From: Paludibacteraceae bacterium
GTDB lineage: Bacteria > Bacteroidota > Bacteroidia > Bacteroidales > Paludibacteraceae
Assembly (NCBI GenBank): GCA_024401535.1
Contig: JAKSKX010000001.1
Location: 62,001-126,000 of the forward strand
DNA length: 64,000 bases
Reading direction: 5' to 3'
Below, piece by piece: positions 36,254 through 45,367 of the stretch. The notes under the pieces were generated by a model. The model saw nothing but the letters and a program-made list of their open reading frames with translations, was not told the DNA's origin and searched no databases. The translations under genes and the position numbers were made by a program. Each line of letters opens with the position of its first letter. Positions within the stretch are counted from its first letter, which is position 1.

Positions 36254-38335
36254 ATGAAACACGGATTACTTACGTTTGCAGCTGCGGCTTCGATGTGTAT
36301 GAGCTTTGGTTCAGCACAGGCTCAGCTAGCCAAGGGAAACAGTTGCAAGTTCCTTGGTAACATTACTACTTCTTACAACTGGCAGGAGTATTGCGACCCT
36401 CAGCAGGGTGATGCATCTTGTAAGTACACTGACTTGTGGGATCAGGTTACATGTGAGAACGCCACAAAGTGGGGTTCTGTTCACAGCGGTTGGGGTAAGT
36501 TCAACTGGACAAATGCTGACAGAACATACAATTACTGTAAGCAGAATGGAATCATTTTCAAGTTCCATGCTTTGATTTGGGGTTCTCAGCATCCTACTTG
36601 GATTGAGAATCTTTCTGTTGATGACACAAAGAAGGCAATTATCGAGTGGTTTGACGAGGTAAAGAAGCATTACCCTGATTTGAAGATTATCGACGTTGTT
36701 AATGAGGCAATCTATTCAAGTGGTGATTACCATTCTCCTTATAAGCAGACAAAGATCATTCAGGCACTAGGTTCATTGGCTGAGGATCGTCTTGGAAAGA
36801 GATTCAATTGTAATACAAATGGTTACTCTGGCACTGATTCTTACCAGTGGATTGCAGAGGCATTCCGTTTGGCTCGTGAGCGTTGGCCAGAGGCAACTCT
36901 AATCTACAATGACTACAACACATTCCAGTGGCAGAAGTCACAGTTTATTGACCTTATCAATGGATTGAAGGCTTGTGGGGCTCCTATCGATGCCGCTGGA
37001 CACCAGAGTCACGACCTTAACGATATGAGCGGTTCTGCGTTCAAGAGTGCTCTTTACGATATATATCAGAAGACAAATATGCCAGTATATATCACTGAGT
37101 ACGATATTGCTAAGCAAGGTGATAATGGACAGAAGACTCGTTACTCAGAGCAGTTCCCAATTATGTGGGAGGCAGATTTCGTTTGCGGAGTTACTCTTTG
37201 GGGATGGATCCATGGAAAGACTTGGGTTGATGATTCTGGTTTGGTTAAGAATGGTCAGGATCGCCCTGCTATGACTTGGCTAAAGCAGTATATGGCAACA
37301 GATGCTGCTAAGAAGGCTTCTGTTAAGTCTATTTATGTTTGTGGTAGAGACGCAGCAGCAGGTGCTGCTGGTTCTTCACTTTCACTATCTGTTTCAGAGA
37401 GTGTTATAGCTCTTGGTCAGACAGTTAAGATTGGTGCCGAAATGAATGATTGCAACCACTTCAACTTCAAGGCTAATGGCGTTGAAATCAAGGACAAGTG
37501 GGTTGCTCCATATGAGTTCGAGTGGACTCCAGAAAAGGCTGGTGAATATACAATTACTGTTACTGCTGCTGGCTCAGACAACAAAGAGAAGACTGCAACA
37601 AAGACTCTAAAGGTAATTGAGGTTGGTCCTTTTGGTGGCAAGCCTGCTGCAATTCCTGGTACTATTGAGGCTGAGAACTATGATAATGGTTTTGCTGAAA
37701 AAGCATTCTCTGATAAGAGCGAAGGAAACTCTTGTGACAACTACACTGACACATATCGTTCGGATGATGTGGATATCAAGCCAATCTCTGGAGGCTATGC
37801 TCTAGGTAACTGTCAGAAGGGCGAGTGGATGAATTACACAGTGGATGTTAAGGAGTCTGGTAGCTATAAGGTTACTTTGAGAGTTGGAGAAGGTAATGAC
37901 AATGGTAAGTTGACACTTTCTTTGGGTAATGTAGTTGAAAATGTTACAGTAGATAAGACAGGAGATTGGGGTACTTTCGAAGAGGTAGAGCTTCCTATTG
38001 TCACTCTTTCTAAGGGCGAGCAGGTAATGAAGATTGCTATCGATCAGGATTGGATTGACCTTGACTGGATTAAGTTCGAGAGAGTTATTGCTAATGGTCT
38101 TGAGTCTTCTAATGTTGAATCTCTAGCTATCGTACCTAATCCTGCAACTAATGTAATCAACATTACAGGTGTTAACGAGCTTAAGAGTGTTGAAATTCTT
38201 AACTTGGCTGGTTCGGTTGTACTTGTTTCTACAGATTCAAAGGTTAATGTAGAGTCTCTAAATAACGGAGTTTATGTTGCCAGAGTAACATCAGAGGCTG
38301 GAGTTTACACTAAAAAGATTGTTATCAAGAAGTAA
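36254..38335 (+). CDS. Secreted GH10 endo-1,4-beta-xylanase with Ig-like, CBM6 and T9SS sorting domains
   Basis: A 693-residue exported protein. Signal peptide 1-23 (ends GSAQA); GH10 catalytic barrel about 24-355 with the acid/base E151 in DVVNEAIY and the nucleophile E282 in VYITEYDIA; an Ig-like domain about 378-455; a family 6 carbohydrate-binding module about 465-605 (IPGTIEAENYD, then LDWIKFE); and a C-terminal type A T9SS sorting domain about 620-693 (VPNPATNVINI, GVYVARV, KKIVIKK). It should be secreted through the type IX system and act on xylan outside the cell or at its surface. It is a lone gene without susC/D or other xylan genes nearby. Confidence 0.95.
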   Translation: MKHGLLTFAAAASMCMSFGSAQAQLAKGNSCKFLGNITTSYNWQEYCDPQQGDASCKYTDLWDQVTCENATKWGSVHSGWGKFNWTNADRTYNYCKQNGIIFKFHALIWGSQHPTWIENLSVDDTKKAIIEWFDEVKKHYPDLKIIDVVNEAIYSSGDYHSPYKQTKIIQALGSLAEDRLGKRFNCNTNGYSGTDSYQWIAEAFRLARERWPEATLIYNDYNTFQWQKSQFIDLINGLKACGAPIDAAGHQSHDLNDMSGSAFKSALYDIYQKTNMPVYITEYDIAKQGDNGQKTRYSEQFPIMWEADFVCGVTLWGWIHGKTWVDDSGLVKNGQDRPAMTWLKQYMATDAAKKASVKSIYVCGRDAAAGAAGSSLSLSVSESVIALGQTVKIGAEMNDCNHFNFKANGVEIKDKWVAPYEFEWTPEKAGEYTITVTAAGSDNKEKTATKTLKVIEVGPFGGKPAAIPGTIEAENYDNGFAEKAFSDKSEGNSCDNYTDTYRSDDVDIKPISGGYALGNCQKGEWMNYTVDVKESGSYKVTLRVGEGNDNGKLTLSLGNVVENVTVDKTGDWGTFEEVELPIVTLSKGEQVMKIAIDQDWIDLDWIKFERVIANGLESSNVESLAIVPNPATNVINITGVNELKSVEILNLAGSVVLVSTDSKVNVESLNNGVYVARVTSEAGVYTKKIVIKK

Positions 38336-38353
38336 TGTCTTAAGACATATAAT

Positions 38354-38393
38354 CAAAGAAAAGCTGGTAGGCGTTCCTATCAGCTTTTTCTTT
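38354..38393 (+). terminator. Intrinsic terminator after the xylanase
   Basis: AAAGCTGGTAGG pairs with CCTATCAGCTTT (one wobble) around CGTT; AAAGAA/TTCTTT extends the stem and a further T run follows. Confidence 0.88.
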
Positions 38394-38423
38394 GTTTTTC
38401 TAGTTAATTTTCAATAAATTTAT

Positions 38424-38431
38424 TATATTTG
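38424..38431 (+). promoter_or_regulatory. -7 box for the ksgA unit (TATATTTG)
   Basis: TATATTTG followed by CAC lies 26 bases before the ATG at 38458. The -33 element is not clear. Confidence 0.55.
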
Positions 38432-38457
38432 CACAAATTTTGAAACAGGGTTCGATA

Positions 38458-39270
38458 ATGAAAAAGGTTACACCAAAAAAGAGTCTTGGTCAGCATTTCT
38501 TAACTGACTTAAATATAGCGCAAAGAATTGCTGACAGTTTGGAACTCACAGAGCCAATGCAAGTCCTCGAGATAGGTCCAGGTATGGGTGTACTTACGCA
38601 ATTCCTTCTTCAGAACCCGTTGGTTGACCTTCGTGTTGTCGAACTTGACCATGAAAGTGTTGATTACCTGCTAGCAAATTTCCCCAATATAAATGGTCGT
38701 GTTATAGAGGCTGATTTTTTGAAGCTAAACCTCGACGATCTGTTTGCCGGCAAGTTTTGTGTGATAGGTAACTATCCATATAATATTTCGAGCCAGATAT
38801 TCTTTAAGGTTTTGGATAATCGTGACAAGGTGCCGATTTGTTCTGGAATGATACAGAAAGAGGTGGCTGAACGTTTGGCATCCAAACCTGGCACAAAGGC
38901 TAATGGAATTTTGAGTGTGCTTCTCCAAGCATATTATGATATTGAGTATTTGTTTACAGTTCATGAACACGTGTTCAACCCTCCGCCGAAAGTGAAGTCA
39001 GCCGTGATAAGAATGCGCAGAAACGAAAGAACGAGTCTCCCTTGTAATGACGAGTTGTTCATAAAGGTTGTTAAGACAGCGTTCAATCAGCGAAGAAAGA
39101 TGATGCGCAATTCTTTGTCTGCTATGGTTCGCGAGGGTGTTACATTGAACGAGGACGTGTTTATGAAGCGACCAGAGCAATTAAGTGTGGACGATTTCAT
39201 CGAGTTGACAAACCTAATGGAATCAAAAATCAATTGTCAAATCGACGATGCAGAGCGAGTCAATTCTTAA
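38458..39270 (+). CDS. ksgA: 16S rRNA dimethyladenosine transferase
   Basis: The ATG at 38458 is preferred over an in-frame TTG at 38440 because the family begins with KKSLGQHFL close to the N terminus and the TTG would lie at the predicted transcription start. The 270-residue protein shows LGQHFLTD, the SAM-binding loop VLEIGPGMGVLT and the catalytic motif IGNYPYNIS. It dimethylates two adjacent adenosines in helix 45 of 16S rRNA late in small-subunit assembly. First gene of a run with corA, an OM protein, an S41 protease and trmH. Confidence 0.96.
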   Translation: MKKVTPKKSLGQHFLTDLNIAQRIADSLELTEPMQVLEIGPGMGVLTQFLLQNPLVDLRVVELDHESVDYLLANFPNINGRVIEADFLKLNLDDLFAGKFCVIGNYPYNISSQIFFKVLDNRDKVPICSGMIQKEVAERLASKPGTKANGILSVLLQAYYDIEYLFTVHEHVFNPPPKVKSAVIRMRRNERTSLPCNDELFIKVVKTAFNQRRKMMRNSLSAMVREGVTLNEDVFMKRPEQLSVDDFIELTNLMESKINCQIDDAERVNS

Positions 39271-39295
39271 TTATTAATTTTTATTGCCCAATATT

Positions 39296-40249
39296 ATGTT
39301 GGATTCAGAAGTTAGACTATTTTATTTCGATAATAACCGCCTAAAAGTTGCTAAAAGTATTGATATTCTAAAGGAGATTCCTTTGACAGATTTCCTTTGG
39401 ATTGACCTTATAAATGTTGAGCCGGAAACCGAGTCAGAACTCGAGCAGTTCTTGAAGATCTATATTCAGGAAGATGAGGAAATGGAAGAGATCGAGCTTT
39501 CTTCTCGTTTCATAGAAACTCAGGATACGCTTGTGGCAAATGCGACATTCCTTTTGGATACTTTTGAAAAAGAGACCGTTTCATTTATCTTGAAGAATGG
39601 AATCTTGGTGTCGGTACGTGACAGAAAGTTGAAGTCTTTTGATGAGACAGTCAAGAAGATGTTCGCCAATCCACGTAACTTCCCTTCTGGAAACCATATT
39701 TTCGTAGCTTTGCTAGAGACTCGAGTAGAGTATGATGCTGATATGATTGAGGAGGTTACTAAGGAGATTTCCGAATTGTCTAAGACTATGTCTGTGTCAG
39801 AGGATATTGACGAGGACGTTCTTTTAGAGATCAAGAACCTTCAGGAACGTATTATGCACTTGCGCGAGAACTCTATTGACAAGCAGCGAGTTGTGTCAAA
39901 TATTCTTCGTAGCGATTTGTTTACTCGCGAGTTGGTTCCGCGCCTAAACCTAGTAGTAAAAGATATCGATTCACTAATTGAGCACACCAAGTTTGGTTTT
40001 GAGCGATTAGACTATTTGCAGGATACATTCCTTGGTCTAGTTAACATTGAGCAGAACAAGATTATCAAGATATTTACAATTGTAAGTGTGCTGTTTATGC
40101 CACCTACTTGGATAGCAAGTATATTTGGTATGAACTTTACAACTATTCCTTGTGCTGCCGAACCTTGGGGATTTTGGGGATCTATAGGTTTGATGATTCT
40201 TTCGTCAATAGTAGTTCTGTTCTTTTTCAAGAAGAAGAATTTGTTGTAA
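39296..40249 (+). CDS. corA: CorA-family magnesium/divalent cation transporter
   Basis: The ATG at 39296 is used; a TTG at 39284 is in frame but unlikely. The 317-residue protein has a large cytoplasmic domain (about 1-250, with long charged helices) and two C-terminal membrane helices. The signature GMN follows the first (SIFGMNFTTIP), which defines the CorA selectivity loop. The C terminus is basic (FFKKKNLL), as in pentameric CorA. It begins 25 bases after ksgA. Confidence 0.95.
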   Translation: MLDSEVRLFYFDNNRLKVAKSIDILKEIPLTDFLWIDLINVEPETESELEQFLKIYIQEDEEMEEIELSSRFIETQDTLVANATFLLDTFEKETVSFILKNGILVSVRDRKLKSFDETVKKMFANPRNFPSGNHIFVALLETRVEYDADMIEEVTKEISELSKTMSVSEDIDEDVLLEIKNLQERIMHLRENSIDKQRVVSNILRSDLFTRELVPRLNLVVKDIDSLIEHTKFGFERLDYLQDTFLGLVNIEQNKIIKIFTIVSVLFMPPTWIASIFGMNFTTIPCAAEPWGFWGSIGLMILSSIVVLFFFKKKNLL

Positions 40250-40255
40250 AAATAA

Positions 40256-41116
40256 ATGAAAACGCTTTTCCCTTTGTTATCTTTACTTGCGTGCAGTATG
40301 TTTACCTATGCACAGCAGGATTCTTTGTCGTCTCATGATGTGAGCGAATATGTTGTTCGCCCTAATACAAGACTGTATAGCAAAACTATAGAGGTTGAAA
40401 TAGGAGGTAAACAAACCCGTTACAATACGTCGTTGTCTCCGCTTCTTCAGCAAGGACCTAATTTTGGATTGTATGTTGAGCGTATGCCTTCTTCTGTATG
40501 TATCAGTCCTAAGTTTAAAACTTTATTTACAAGTGAACTTAGGGTCGCTCCAATGACAACAATATTTGGTGGTGGAGGTATGTTGTCTCTTTCAGAAAAG
40601 GTGTCTTATTCAGTTTTGTATGACTTTCATCCTTTTGAGCAGTTCAGAGTATATGTAGGAGGAGGAATTAGTGGCGACATATCTGTTGATATAAGTCAAG
40701 TCAATTCTAATAATACTTTGTCACCTGGCCTAGATGTTTCTTGGTTTCAGGCTACGATTTTCCCAGAATATGTTTTAAAGACAAAACGCAGGGATATTAA
40801 GTTCTGTGACAGGTTCAGTATGTCTCTAATAAGAACTTCACTACTGCCTTGTTATGGTGACATGTCAGCTTTTGATATAAAGTTAAATGCTTTTAATTAC
40901 GTCGATTTCACTAATCGCTTTACTGTTCAGCTGCCAATGAAAAGGACTACGTTGTCCTTTTCTCATGTGTTGGAACGTGAAAAAATTGATAGAAACTTGG
41001 TTGAGCGCAGAAGATTCGTAAGTTCTTTTGCTGTTGGCTTCAATGTCTTTGTGGAAAAGATTTCTGGAAGGCCAATGAAATATTATAAATCAAATGGTAA
41101 ACGAATAAAAGAATGA
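40256..41116 (+). CDS. Predicted outer-membrane protein of unknown function
   Basis: A 286-residue protein with a signal peptide (LLSLLACSMFTYA, cleavage before QQDS). The mature part alternates short hydrophobic and polar strands (for example RVYVGGGISGDISVDI, RFTVQLPMKRTTLSFSHVL), consistent with a beta-barrel, with Arg-rich turns. I recognise no family. It begins seven bases after corA and its stop overlaps the start of the S41 protease gene by four bases, so the two exported products are made together. Confidence 0.65.
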   Translation: MKTLFPLLSLLACSMFTYAQQDSLSSHDVSEYVVRPNTRLYSKTIEVEIGGKQTRYNTSLSPLLQQGPNFGLYVERMPSSVCISPKFKTLFTSELRVAPMTTIFGGGGMLSLSEKVSYSVLYDFHPFEQFRVYVGGGISGDISVDISQVNSNNTLSPGLDVSWFQATIFPEYVLKTKRRDIKFCDRFSMSLIRTSLLPCYGDMSAFDIKLNAFNYVDFTNRFTVQLPMKRTTLSFSHVLEREKIDRNLVERRRFVSSFAVGFNVFVEKISGRPMKYYKSNGKRIKE

Positions 41117-42144
41117 CGATGAAAAGTTTTGCTTTATATATTCTAAGTGCAGTTTCTCTTTTTGCACTTGCTTCGTGTGATGATGATTTGAAGAAAATGG
41201 AGAATACAGTTTCTTCTAACTTCAACTTGTTGTGGAAAGAGGTTGACGAGAAGTATTGTTTCTTTGAGTATAAGAAAGACAGCATCAAGGACTGGAATGC
41301 TGTGTACGAAGAGTATTATCCCAAAGCTATGGCATGCACATCTGAAGAAGAATTATTTTATGTCTGTTCGGATATGCTTAACGAATTGAAAGATGGTCAT
41401 GTCAATTTGTTTGCAGATTTTGACTATTCATCTTTCGATATTTATAAGGGAAATCCTCATGGATATAGCTCCGACTTGTTCGAAAACTCAAATAAGTACA
41501 TGGAAAACAGTCGTAGTACGAGTGGTTTGGTTTATAACTTGTTGGACTCTGGAAATGTAGGATATGTGAGGTACCGCAGCTTTTCAAATGAATTCGGAGA
41601 CTCTAGTCTTGATATTGTTCTTAATTATTTCCAAAATACTAAGGGGATGATAATTGATGTACGTGGAAATGGTGGAGGATATGTGCGTTTGGTTGAGCTT
41701 CTTGTTTCTCGTTTCATAACCGAGAAAACATTAGTTAGCTATAAGCAGAAAAAAACAGGGAAGGGACATAATGATTTTTCTAAGCCAGAAGCTGTTTTTT
41801 TCAAGCCAAGCGAAAATGTTAGATATAGTGGTCTTGTAGCCGTTCTTACTGATAGAGGATGCTATAGTGCGACAAATGACTTCGTTCTTTCAATGAAGGG
41901 ACTGCCAAATGTATTGATAATTGGTGATCAAACAGGCGGAGGTGCTGGTTTGCCTTATTCAAGCGAATTACCTTGCGGCTGGACCTTCCGAATGTCTGAA
42001 TGTCCTATGTATGACAGGAATATGAATATTACAGAATTTGGTATTCAGCCAGATGTTAAGGTTATCTTTGACAGAGAACTTGCATTTAGAGAGGGTAGGG
42101 ACAATGTTATTGAAACTGCCATTGAACTAATAAAAAACAATTAA
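41113..42144 (+). CDS. S41-family peptidase lipoprotein
   Basis: A 343-residue lipoprotein: signal ending ALASC followed by DDDLKK, an acidic surface-export type sequence. Residues about 145-320 form the C-terminal-processing (tail-specific) protease fold: SGNVGYVRYRSF, KGMIIDVRGNGGG, then the likely catalytic serine in GCYSATNDFVLSMK and TGGGAGLPYSSELP. No PDZ domain is obvious between the N-terminal helical region and the protease core. Members of this group process or degrade exported proteins; some in Bacteroidota are of unknown substrate. Overlaps the OM protein gene by four bases. Confidence 0.88.
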   Translation: MTMKSFALYILSAVSLFALASCDDDLKKMENTVSSNFNLLWKEVDEKYCFFEYKKDSIKDWNAVYEEYYPKAMACTSEEELFYVCSDMLNELKDGHVNLFADFDYSSFDIYKGNPHGYSSDLFENSNKYMENSRSTSGLVYNLLDSGNVGYVRYRSFSNEFGDSSLDIVLNYFQNTKGMIIDVRGNGGGYVRLVELLVSRFITEKTLVSYKQKKTGKGHNDFSKPEAVFFKPSENVRYSGLVAVLTDRGCYSATNDFVLSMKGLPNVLIIGDQTGGGAGLPYSSELPCGWTFRMSECPMYDRNMNITEFGIQPDVKVIFDRELAFREGRDNVIETAIELIKNN

Positions 42145-42155
42145 AGAATCAGAAA

Positions 42156-42686
42156 ATGAAAAAACTAACGATTGAGGAACTAAATCGAGTGTCGGCTGAG
42201 GAATATAAAGCTGTAGAGAAAATTCCCTTGATTGTTGTGCTCGACAATGTGAGAAGTATGCACAATGTAGGGGCTGTCTTTCGTACTTCTGATGCGTTCA
42301 AAGTTGAAAAGGTTTATTTATGCGGTATCACATCAACGCCTCCGAATCCAGAAATTCATAAGTCAGCTCTAGGAGCCGAGTTTACTGTTGATTGGGAATA
42401 TGTTGAGGATACTAATTCTCTTGTTGACAGACTCCACGAGGAAGGCGTTTTCGTTTATAGCGTAGAGCAGGTGGAGGGTAGTACAATGCTTCAGGATTTG
42501 CAGATAGACAAGTCTAAACGCTATGCTATCATAATGGGTAACGAGGTTAAAGGTGTACAGCAGAGTGTAGTTGATAAGTCTGACGCTTGTATTGAGCTAC
42601 CTCAGTTCGGAACTAAGCACTCTCTCAATGTTTCAGTGACAACAGGAATTGTAATGTTTAAATTCCTTGAACTGAATATGAAGTAA
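42156..42686 (+). CDS. SpoU/TrmH-family RNA 2'-O-methyltransferase
   Basis: A 176-residue SPOUT methyltransferase. The three SpoU motifs are visible: LDNVRSMHNVGAVFRTSDAF, YAIIMGNEVKGV and IELPQFGTKHSLNVSVTTGI, the last forming the trefoil-knot SAM site. It methylates ribose in tRNA or rRNA; whether the target is tRNA position 18 (TrmH) or another site cannot be told. The protein lacks the N-terminal substrate-binding domain of RlmB-type enzymes. It ends the ksgA run and precedes a terminator. Confidence 0.9.
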   Translation: MKKLTIEELNRVSAEEYKAVEKIPLIVVLDNVRSMHNVGAVFRTSDAFKVEKVYLCGITSTPPNPEIHKSALGAEFTVDWEYVEDTNSLVDRLHEEGVFVYSVEQVEGSTMLQDLQIDKSKRYAIIMGNEVKGVQQSVVDKSDACIELPQFGTKHSLNVSVTTGIVMFKFLELNMK

Positions 42687-42710
42687 TAATATTGAACTAT
42701 AAAAGATAGG

Positions 42711-42749
42711 GAAAGCCACATAATTTTATTTATGTGGCTTTCTTTGTAT
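42711..42749 (+). terminator. Terminator of the ksgA-trmH unit
   Basis: A stem of about 12 bases, GAAAGCCACATAA / TTATGTGGCTTTC with a six-base loop, is followed by TTTG. It faces the tRNA terminator on the other strand. Confidence 0.85.
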
Positions 42750-42758
42750 CTCCTCAAA

Positions 42759-42790
42759 ACAAAAAAAGCGATGAATTTCTTCATCGCTTT
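42759..42790 (-). terminator. Terminator of the tRNA-Tyr gene
   Basis: On the minus strand AAAGCGATGAA pairs with TTCATCGCTTT and is followed by a further T run (to 42761), directly after the 3' end of the tRNA. Confidence 0.85.
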
Positions 42791-42791
42791 G

Positions 42792-42874
42792 TGGGTGCAG
42801 ATGGATTCGAACCACCGAAGTCGAAAGACAGCAGATTTACAGTCTGCCCCATTTGGCCGCTCTGGAATACACCC
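42792..42874 (-). tRNA. tRNA-Tyr: tRNA-Tyr (anticodon GTA)
   Basis: On the minus strand the acceptor GGGTGTA pairs with TGCACCC plus discriminator A; the anticodon loop CTGTAAATC gives GTA at 42840-42838; the T loop is GGTTCGAATCC; and a long variable arm (TGTCTTTCGACTTCGG region) makes it class II, as bacterial tRNA-Tyr is. CCA is not encoded, so it must be added after transcription. It stands alone with its own promoter and terminator. Confidence 0.97.
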
Positions 42875-42924
42875 ATGAGCTCTTAACCCTTGCTTTCGAG
42901 TGTCTTTGTTTCTCGATTGCGATG

Positions 42925-42955
42925 CAAAATTAGTGTTTTTGTTTGAGTTGTGCAA
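42925..42955 (-). promoter_or_regulatory. Promoter of tRNA-Tyr
   Basis: Minus strand: TTG (42955-42953), exactly 20 bases, then TAATTTTG (42932-42925). It is a textbook Bacteroidota promoter 50 bases before the mature 5' end. Confidence 0.8.
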
Positions 42956-43397
42956 GTGATTTGTATGTTATTTTTGAAAAATGTTTGTAATGTATTGAAT
43001 ATCTTTTATTTAAGTTGTAGCCTTGTCTATAGTGTTTGGATTTGAATCTGTCATATTTTGCTTATTTTGATTATAGATACTTTTTATTTGAGAATATATT
43101 TGTATTTTTTGTATATACTGTTTTATAAATCAAAAAGCTTTTTGTTTGGTCTGTTCTTCTTTATTTAATGATTTTGTATGTAGTTTGCATTTACTTTATT
43201 TTGATTTAGTTATTTAGTTTGATACTTTTGATTTGGGTTCTCGAGTTATTGTAATTCGATTTTTCTTTTGTTTGTTTGACTTTTGAATTTCTATAATAGT
43301 AAATTCAATTTGTTATTACCTTTATCTTTGTAATAAAGATAGATTATCATACATTATTGTGTTTTGAACAATAATTTTGGTTTGTATTTATTCTATA
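42956..43397. other. T-rich non-coding gap
   Basis: About 440 bases, very rich in T on the plus strand and without a plausible gene, hairpin or consensus promoter beyond short AT repeats. Nothing more can be supported. Confidence 0.5.
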
Positions 43398-43440
43398 ATT
43401 ATAACAAAACCTGCAAGCAAATGCCTGCAGGTTTGTTTTT
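43398..43440 (-). terminator. Terminator at the end of the long moxR-bat-pepT operon
   Basis: AAACCTGCA (43407-43415) and TGCAGGTTT (43426-43434) form a perfect nine-base stem around a ten-base loop; on the minus strand it is followed by TGTTATAATT, and T-rich tracts on both sides would let it act in both directions. Confidence 0.75.
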
Positions 43441-43463
43441 ATGTGCTATGTTTGAAAAGCTGA

Positions 43464-44888
43464 TTAAAATACAGATATCTCGTCAATATTAGTGTATTTC
43501 CAATCTTCTGGAGTTCTATTTCCAAGGTCTTCATACAACTCTTCTATCGAGTCCTCATAAACAGAATTGTTAAGTTCTATAGTTCCATCTGTTTTTAATG
43601 GCTTTACTTTCAATTCATCTCCATCATCCCATCCCTCATTTTCTGGTACTCTGATAAAGAAATTTCCACTCATTGTGTTTATTAATATCTTTATATCAGC
43701 TTGAACTCCACGAGGTCGTTTAGGGTCTAGACTAGTATCATTAACGTCAGCTTTTCCCTTTGCATTCTGGTGGATTGTTGTCTGTCCTCCTACAAAAGAA
43801 GCTATTGAGTCAGCTTGAATGCATCGGGAACTTTTTGCACTTTTGGCGCATATTACAGCAATCTCTCCTCCTTTAACTGTAACGTTCTTGCTTGACTTGA
43901 TACCGCAAGTGTTAGTTAAGTCTCCTGCTTCTTCTAGGGACGCATTTGTCATATATACAAGAATATCACCACCACTTACAGTGACGTTTCCGTCAGCCTT
44001 GATTCCTCTGGCTCCTTCTCCTGTCATGCGAATATCAATGTTACCTCCACTGATTGTAACATCTCCTGTTCCTTTTCCTTTCTCTGTGTCAATTTCGCAT
44101 TTGATGCCTTTTGCACCTTTTGTTGTAGAAGAAATAGTTAGGCTTCCGTTAGAAACTGTTACATATCCACCGCCAACATCGATTCCATCAGCATCGGCAT
44201 TGATATCGATCTCTCCACCTTTCTGGACAAAATAGTCATTAACGTGTATTCCATCGCTTGCGCTCTTGATAGATATGTTGCCGTTATTTACTTCTACGTA
44301 GTCGCTTGACTGAATGCCATGTCCGGAAACAGCGTCAATTGTCAAACAACCGTTGCTCTGCTTGAATTCAAGCTGACCTTTACTCTTGATAACTGCGCCA
44401 ACAGTGTCGTTAGCTGAATTGGCAAGTTTGTTCTTTGTTCCTTCTGCAAGAATGATGTTTGTAGTCTTGCCGGAAGTGATATTGATAGGAGCATTGGCAC
44501 CATTGCTCTTTAGGTCAACGCCATTAAGAACTATTGTCTGTTTCTTTGCTGCGTTAATCTTGATTGAAGCATTGTCGGAAGAACCTGAGATAACGAATTT
44601 TACTTCGTGTCTTGTAATCTCCGAGTTGATTGTGATTACATTGTCTTCGTTCTTTATGTCAACGCTGTCATAAGGATTGCTGATGACACATTTTGTTCCA
44701 TTGAAATTCATAGAAACAAAGTGGTCGAACAATATCGAGTCCATCTTAGAAAAGTCAGTAAACTCTTTTGAATCCTTGATAACCGAAATTACTTCGTTTT
44801 CGCCAGCCTTGTTGAAGATCTGCATCTGTGTCTCGGCAACTCCATAAGTTGCAAACATAGACAATAGTATAGTGGCTATTTTCTTCAT
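43464..44888 (-). CDS. Exported carbohydrate-binding-type protein (Cthe_2159-like beta-helix)
   Basis: A 474-residue exported protein (signal about 1-18, MFATYGVAETQ). From about residue 60 to 400 it consists of short repeats of alternating Asn/Gly turns and beta strands (GNISIKSASDGIHV, GEIDINADADGIDV, GSLTISSTTKGAKGI, GNIDIRMTGEGARGI), each ending in a GI(D/H/K) turn. This is the right-handed parallel beta-helix of the Cthe_2159 / DUF4353 family, whose founding member binds polygalacturonate and calcium. No catalytic residues are evident. Ligand unknown here. Its gene overlaps the T9SS-tagged protein gene by four bases, so the pair is made together. Confidence 0.75.
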   Translation of the reverse strand: MKKIATILLSMFATYGVAETQMQIFNKAGENEVISVIKDSKEFTDFSKMDSILFDHFVSMNFNGTKCVISNPYDSVDIKNEDNVITINSEITRHEVKFVISGSSDNASIKINAAKKQTIVLNGVDLKSNGANAPINITSGKTTNIILAEGTKNKLANSANDTVGAVIKSKGQLEFKQSNGCLTIDAVSGHGIQSSDYVEVNNGNISIKSASDGIHVNDYFVQKGGEIDINADADGIDVGGGYVTVSNGSLTISSTTKGAKGIKCEIDTEKGKGTGDVTISGGNIDIRMTGEGARGIKADGNVTVSGGDILVYMTNASLEEAGDLTNTCGIKSSKNVTVKGGEIAVICAKSAKSSRCIQADSIASFVGGQTTIHQNAKGKADVNDTSLDPKRPRGVQADIKILINTMSGNFFIRVPENEGWDDGDELKVKPLKTDGTIELNNSVYEDSIEELYEDLGNRTPEDWKYTNIDEISVF

Positions 44889-45367
44889 TTCTTGATAAAA
44901 TTAATAGTTGGCATACCATCAATAACAATATAATATGCTCCTGGAGTCAAGTTCGAGATATTCAATTCATTACCATCCTGAACCTTGTAGTTGTTGTTTG
45001 TCTTACCTGTAGCATCATATAGAGAAACAGCTATTTCTGTTCCAGTTTTTTCCAATCCTTGAATAGTTAAAACATCAGATGCGGGGTTTGGATATACTGA
45101 AATCTGGAAAGATTCAATATTGTTAAGGGCATCATTATCTTCAAAAGTAATCTTTTGAACATCTACGATAGGGTATGAATCGTTAATTGCTGAACCTTTT
45201 ACTGCAAATGTTTTCTCTGAAACTTCAACGTTAAAAAAGTCAGAAGAGCAGCTATACTCCTTTTCTTCACTGTTATACAAAGTAACAACCATTTTTCTGT
45301 CAGCAAACGAGCTTAATGTCGTTGATGCTAAAACTAAGGTTGGAATTATGATTCTTTTTAAATTCAT
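44885..45367 (-). CDS. Small exported protein with T9SS type A sorting domain
   Basis: A 160-residue protein with a signal peptide (LASTTLSSFA) if the second Met (45367) is used; the Met at 45373 is also possible. The mature part is only about 65 residues (VVTLYNSEEKEYSC ... VQKITFEDNDA) before a type A T9SS C-terminal domain (VYPNPASDVLTIQG, then SLYDATGK, LTPGAYYIVI). The protein is therefore mostly sorting signal. The short N-terminal module resembles the start of the Cthe_2159-like neighbour (both have a beta-rich stretch ending in a KI/SILF segment), suggesting a common segment. It may be a cell-surface adaptor for that neighbour. Confidence 0.75.
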   Translation of the reverse strand: MNLKRIIIPTLVLASTTLSSFADRKMVVTLYNSEEKEYSCSSDFFNVEVSEKTFAVKGSAINDSYPIVDVQKITFEDNDALNNIESFQISVYPNPASDVLTIQGLEKTGTEIAVSLYDATGKTNNNYKVQDGNELNISNLTPGAYYIVIDGMPTINFIKK

